Source: Symbioplanes lichenis (lineage in GTDB: Bacteria > Actinomycetota > Actinomycetes > Mycobacteriales > Micromonosporaceae). From it: a DNA stretch of 64,000 bases. Positions 61,356-64,000 of this stretch are shown here, piece after piece. Under the pieces are notes generated by a model. It worked only from the letters and a program-made list of their open reading frames with translations, did not search any database and was not told where the DNA came from. Position 1 is the first letter of the stretch, and each line of letters opens with the position of its first letter. The stretch is from the NCBI RefSeq assembly GCF_030709675.1, contig NZ_JAUZQD010000002.1, positions 558,001 to 622,000 on the forward strand. Direction: 5' to 3'. Made by a program: the position numbers and the translations under genes.

Positions 61356-62471
61356 GTGCGCCGCAAACTGGTGAGCCTCGCCGCTGCCGGACTGCTCATC
61401 ATGAGCACCGTCGCGGCATGTAGCGATGATGACAGCGCCGGCGGCAAAGCCGCCGTGAAGCAGCGGGGCGGTGACGGCACCGGCATGGTCGGCGTCATCC
61501 TGCCCGACACGGAGTCCAGCCAGCGCTGGGGCAGCGACGACCCGCGTCTGCTCGAGGCGGCGTTCAAGGCCCAGGACGTCCCCGTGACGATCAAGAACGC
61601 CAACGGCAGCGCCGACGAGTTCAAGAGCCTGGCCGACAAGATGATCGCCGACAACGCCACGGTGCTGATCATCGCCAGCCTCGACCCGGAGAGCGGCAAG
61701 TACGCCATCGACCGGGCCCACGAGGCCGGCGTGCGGGTCATCGACTACGACCGGCTCACGCTCAACGGCAACGCCGACTACTACGTCAGCTTCAACAACA
61801 AGCTGGTCGGGCAGATGCAGGGCGAGGGCCTGGTCAAGTGCCTGACCGCCAAGGGCGTCAAGAGCCCGCGCGTGGCCTACGTCAACGGCTCGCCCTCGGA
61901 CAACAACGCGACCCAGTTCAAGGAGGGCTACGACGGCGTCCTGTCGAAGAAGTTCGACAGCGGCGCGTACCTCAAGGGTCCCGACCAGTCCGTGGACGGC
62001 TGGAAGCCGGAGCTGGCCAAGGCCATCTTCACCGAGATGTGGAACCAGTACCAGAACGACATCAACGGCGTGCTCTCGGCCAACGACGGCATGGCCGCCG
62101 CGGTCATCGACGTGCTGCGCGCCCGCGGCATGAACGGCAAGATCCCGGTGACCGGTCAGGACGCCTCGGTCGAGGGCCTGCAGAACATCCTCGCCGGCGA
62201 CCAGTGCATGACGGTCTACAAGCCGATCAAGAAGGAGGCCGACGCGGCCGCCAAGCTCGCGATCGGCATCTTCAAGGGTGACCAGGTCAAGGCCGACCAG
62301 CAGACCAAGGACGTCGAGTCGGGGGCCTACGTCGCCTCGGTGCTGCTGGACCCGATCCGGATCATGAAGAAGGACGTCAAGCTGGTCATCAACGACGGCT
62401 TCGCCAAGAAGGACGAGGTCTGCGCGGGCACCTTCGCGAAGTACTGCCCGGCGGCCGGCATCACCAAGTAA
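61356..62471 (+). CDS. Sugar ABC transporter substrate-binding lipoprotein (xylose/ChvE-like)
   Basis: A 371-residue lipoprotein with lipobox TVAAC near 21 and the type I periplasmic-binding fold of monosaccharide receptors: MVGVILPDTESSQRWG near 44, ASLDPESGKYAI near 108, VIDYDRLT near 128, and GVLSANDGMAAAVIDVLRA near 235. It most resembles XylF/ChvE-type proteins. No ATPase or permease follows; a terminator and a PBP gene come next. Start is GTG 61356. Confidence 0.9.
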   Translation: MRRKLVSLAAAGLLIMSTVAACSDDDSAGGKAAVKQRGGDGTGMVGVILPDTESSQRWGSDDPRLLEAAFKAQDVPVTIKNANGSADEFKSLADKMIADNATVLIIASLDPESGKYAIDRAHEAGVRVIDYDRLTLNGNADYYVSFNNKLVGQMQGEGLVKCLTAKGVKSPRVAYVNGSPSDNNATQFKEGYDGVLSKKFDSGAYLKGPDQSVDGWKPELAKAIFTEMWNQYQNDINGVLSANDGMAAAVIDVLRARGMNGKIPVTGQDASVEGLQNILAGDQCMTVYKPIKKEADAAAKLAIGIFKGDQVKADQQTKDVESGAYVASVLLDPIRIMKKDVKLVINDGFAKKDEVCAGTFAKYCPAAGITK

Positions 62472-62490
62472 CACCCAGCGCGCGCACGTC

Positions 62491-62522
62491 ACACCCCGTC
62501 CGGCCGGTGCCGGGCGGGGTGT
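62491..62522 (+). terminator. Strong GC-rich hairpin terminator
   Basis: ACACCCCGTCCGGC pairs with GCCGGGCGGGGTGT (one G-T wobble) around the loop CGGT, 20 bases after the stop of the sugar-binding protein gene. A short T-rich stretch follows. Confidence 0.8.
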
Positions 62523-62604
62523 CGCTGTTTCGACGGAGATCACCGGGGTTGCGCGGGGGCGTTATCGTCCGCCGCGAACCCCCGATCCGATTTCCGAGGA
62601 CCCC

Positions 62605-64000
62605 ATGCGTCTGCCCTCCCGCAAATTTCTCGTCAGCGCCTCGCTGCTGGTGCTCTGCGGCCTGCTCAGCGGCGTGATCGTGGCCGCCGCCGCCTTCCCC
62701 GCCGCCGCGCTGTCCGGCCTCGCCGCCAAGGCCGGGAACGAGTCGTTCGACGAGCTGCCCAGCGAGCTCAAGGCCGCGAGCGCCCCGCAGTACAGCCGGC
62801 TGCTCGCCGCGGACGGCAAGACCGAGATCACCAAGTTCTTCGACGAGTTCCGCCGGGACGTCGCGGCCAAGGACGTGCCGAAGGTGATGCTCGACGCGAT
62901 CGTCGCCGCCGAGGACCACAACTTCTACCACCACCACGGCGTCGACCTCAAGGGCGTGGTCCGGGCCGCGGTCAGCAACAGCGGCGGCAACGACCAGCAG
63001 GGTGCCTCGACGCTGACGATGCAGTACGTGCGCATGACGCTGACCTACTCGGCGACGACGTGGCAGGGGGTGATCGACGCCACCGCCAAGACCAACCGGC
63101 GCAAGATCAACGAGATCAAGTACGCCATGGAGCTCGAGAAGCGGATGAGCAAGCAGGACATCCTCGTCGGCTATCTCAACACCGCGGACTTCGGCAACGG
63201 CGCGTTCGGCGTCTTCGCGGCCAGCCAGATCTACTTCGGCAAGCAGCCCAAGCAGCTCACCGTGGCCCAGGCGGCCCAGCTCGCGGGCATCGTGCGCGGC
63301 ACCTCGGACTACGACCCGACCACCGCCCAGGGCGCGAAGGCGCTGCAGGACCGCCGCGACTGGGTCGTCAAGAACATGCGCGACCTCAACATGATCACCG
63401 ACGCGCAGCAGGCCGAGGCGGTCAAGGTCAAGGTCAGCACGAAGGTCAAGCGGGCGGGGAACGGCTGCACGGCCGTGCGTACCAACTCGTGGGGCTTCTT
63501 CTGCGACTACTTCGTGCGCTGGTGGGACCAGCAGAAGGCCTTCGGCAAGACGACGTACGACCGGCAGCGCGCGCTCAAGGGCGGCGGTTACACGATCGTC
63601 GCGTCCATGGACGTCAAGGCCACGGCGGCCGCCCGCGCCAACATCGCGGGCAAGCTGAGCACCTCGCGGGCGGACGCGCTCGTGGTGGCCGCGGTCGAGC
63701 CGCGTACCGGCAAGGTGAAGGCGCTGGCCACCAACCGCAAGTACAAGCTCGACGACGGCACCAACAAGCCCTCCCCCGACCCCAGACGGAAGGCGGCCGG
63801 CGCGCGCGGCAGCTTCCCGAACACCACCAACCCGCTGATCACCGGCGGCGGGGACATCGTCGGCTACCAGGCCGGCTCGGTGTTCAAGATGTTCACCATG
63901 GTCGCGGCGCTGGAGAAGGGCTATCCGCTGCGCTACACGATCAACACGGAGTACCGCTACAAGTCGCCGACCTACCTCGACAGCGGCGCCCCGGCGGAGT
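62605..64000 (+). CDS. Class A penicillin-binding protein (transglycosylase-transpeptidase), C-terminus outside window
   Basis: The visible 465 residues start with a membrane anchor (LVSASLLVLCGLLSGVIVAA), then a GT51 glycosyltransferase domain with catalytic Glu in AAEDHNFYHHHGVD near 99 and GASTLTMQYVR near 133, followed by the start of the transpeptidase domain with the active-site SxxK in AGSVFKMFTM near 428. It polymerises and crosslinks peptidoglycan. CGAGGACCCC precedes the ATG. The KSG/KTG box lies beyond the window. Confidence 0.93.
   Translation, partial: MRLPSRKFLVSASLLVLCGLLSGVIVAAAAFPAAALSGLAAKAGNESFDELPSELKAASAPQYSRLLAADGKTEITKFFDEFRRDVAAKDVPKVMLDAIVAAEDHNFYHHHGVDLKGVVRAAVSNSGGNDQQGASTLTMQYVRMTLTYSATTWQGVIDATAKTNRRKINEIKYAMELEKRMSKQDILVGYLNTADFGNGAFGVFAASQIYFGKQPKQLTVAQAAQLAGIVRGTSDYDPTTAQGAKALQDRRDWVVKNMRDLNMITDAQQAEAVKVKVSTKVKRAGNGCTAVRTNSWGFFCDYFVRWWDQQKAFGKTTYDRQRALKGGGYTIVASMDVKATAAARANIAGKLSTSRADALVVAAVEPRTGKVKALATNRKYKLDDGTNKPSPDPRRKAAGARGSFPNTTNPLITGGGDIVGYQAGSVFKMFTMVAALEKGYPLRYTINTEYRYKSPTYLDSGAPAE

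Noticed and set aside
1..64000. CRISPR arrays, tRNA/rRNA genes, insertion sequences, phage genes
   Set aside because: None was seen on reading; no regularly spaced repeats, no tRNA-like cloverleaf ends and no transposase motifs.

Overview
The window comes from a very GC-rich actinomycete. GTG starts are frequent, stop/start overlaps (ATGA or GTGA) are the rule, and the mix of Fe/2OG oxygenases, split NRPS genes, two-component systems, VanY-type peptidases and TetR-controlled pumps fits Micromonosporaceae (Actinoplanes-like); the genus is an inference. I saw no rRNA, tRNA, CRISPR, transposase or phage gene.

Region 1 (1 to about 30.8 kb) is a biosynthetic gene cluster that continues off the left edge. 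A leftward seven-gene operon (5515 to 1) encodes two carrier proteins, a ketosynthase, a half-length ketosynthase-like partner, the two enzymes that make 3-amino-4-hydroxybenzoate (GriI and GriH types) and an AMP-forming ligase. This looks like a route that makes an aminohydroxybenzoate starter, activates it and extends it on a type II polyketide system. The rest is a dispersed NRPS: free-standing carriers (7889, 13829), free-standing condensation domains (8106, 29379), a C-A-PCP module (14113), a free adenylation protein (17333), a C-PCP-TE terminator (18941) and a truncated-cyclization/adenylation protein (27126) whose specificity residues read as the cysteine code. Around these lie three paralogous GT-A-like proteins (6526, 10337, 24870), sugar-chemistry-like enzymes (class II aldolase, SMP-30 lactonase, HAD), a phytanoyl-CoA-type oxygenase, an enolase-superfamily enzyme coupled to a homocitrate-synthase-like enzyme and an MFS exporter, and a 49-residue small protein (26385). 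No pathway regulator was seen in this part. The product is probably an aminohydroxybenzoate-derived polyketide joined to a short, cysteine-containing peptide; this is inference.

Region 2 (30.9 to 41.9 kb) holds housekeeping and secreted functions: a NarL-type two-component pair with a small membrane protein, an M1 metallopeptidase, a VanY-like peptidase, an SRPBCC protein, a secreted alpha/beta hydrolase, a beta-propeller protein, and a four-gene nitrate/sulfonate-type ABC importer.

Region 3 (41.9 to 45.1 kb) is a partial protocatechuate branch (pcaB-pcaD-pcaC plus an IclR regulator), divergent from the ABC importer across a palindrome that could be the shared operator.

Region 4 (45.1 to 64 kb) contains two TetR-controlled efflux systems with readable operators, a GAF-GGDEF protein, two STAS proteins, an OmpR-type two-component system with a GerMN lipoprotein, hydrolases, a PQ-loop membrane protein, a sugar-binding lipoprotein, and the first part of a class A penicillin-binding protein that runs off the right edge.
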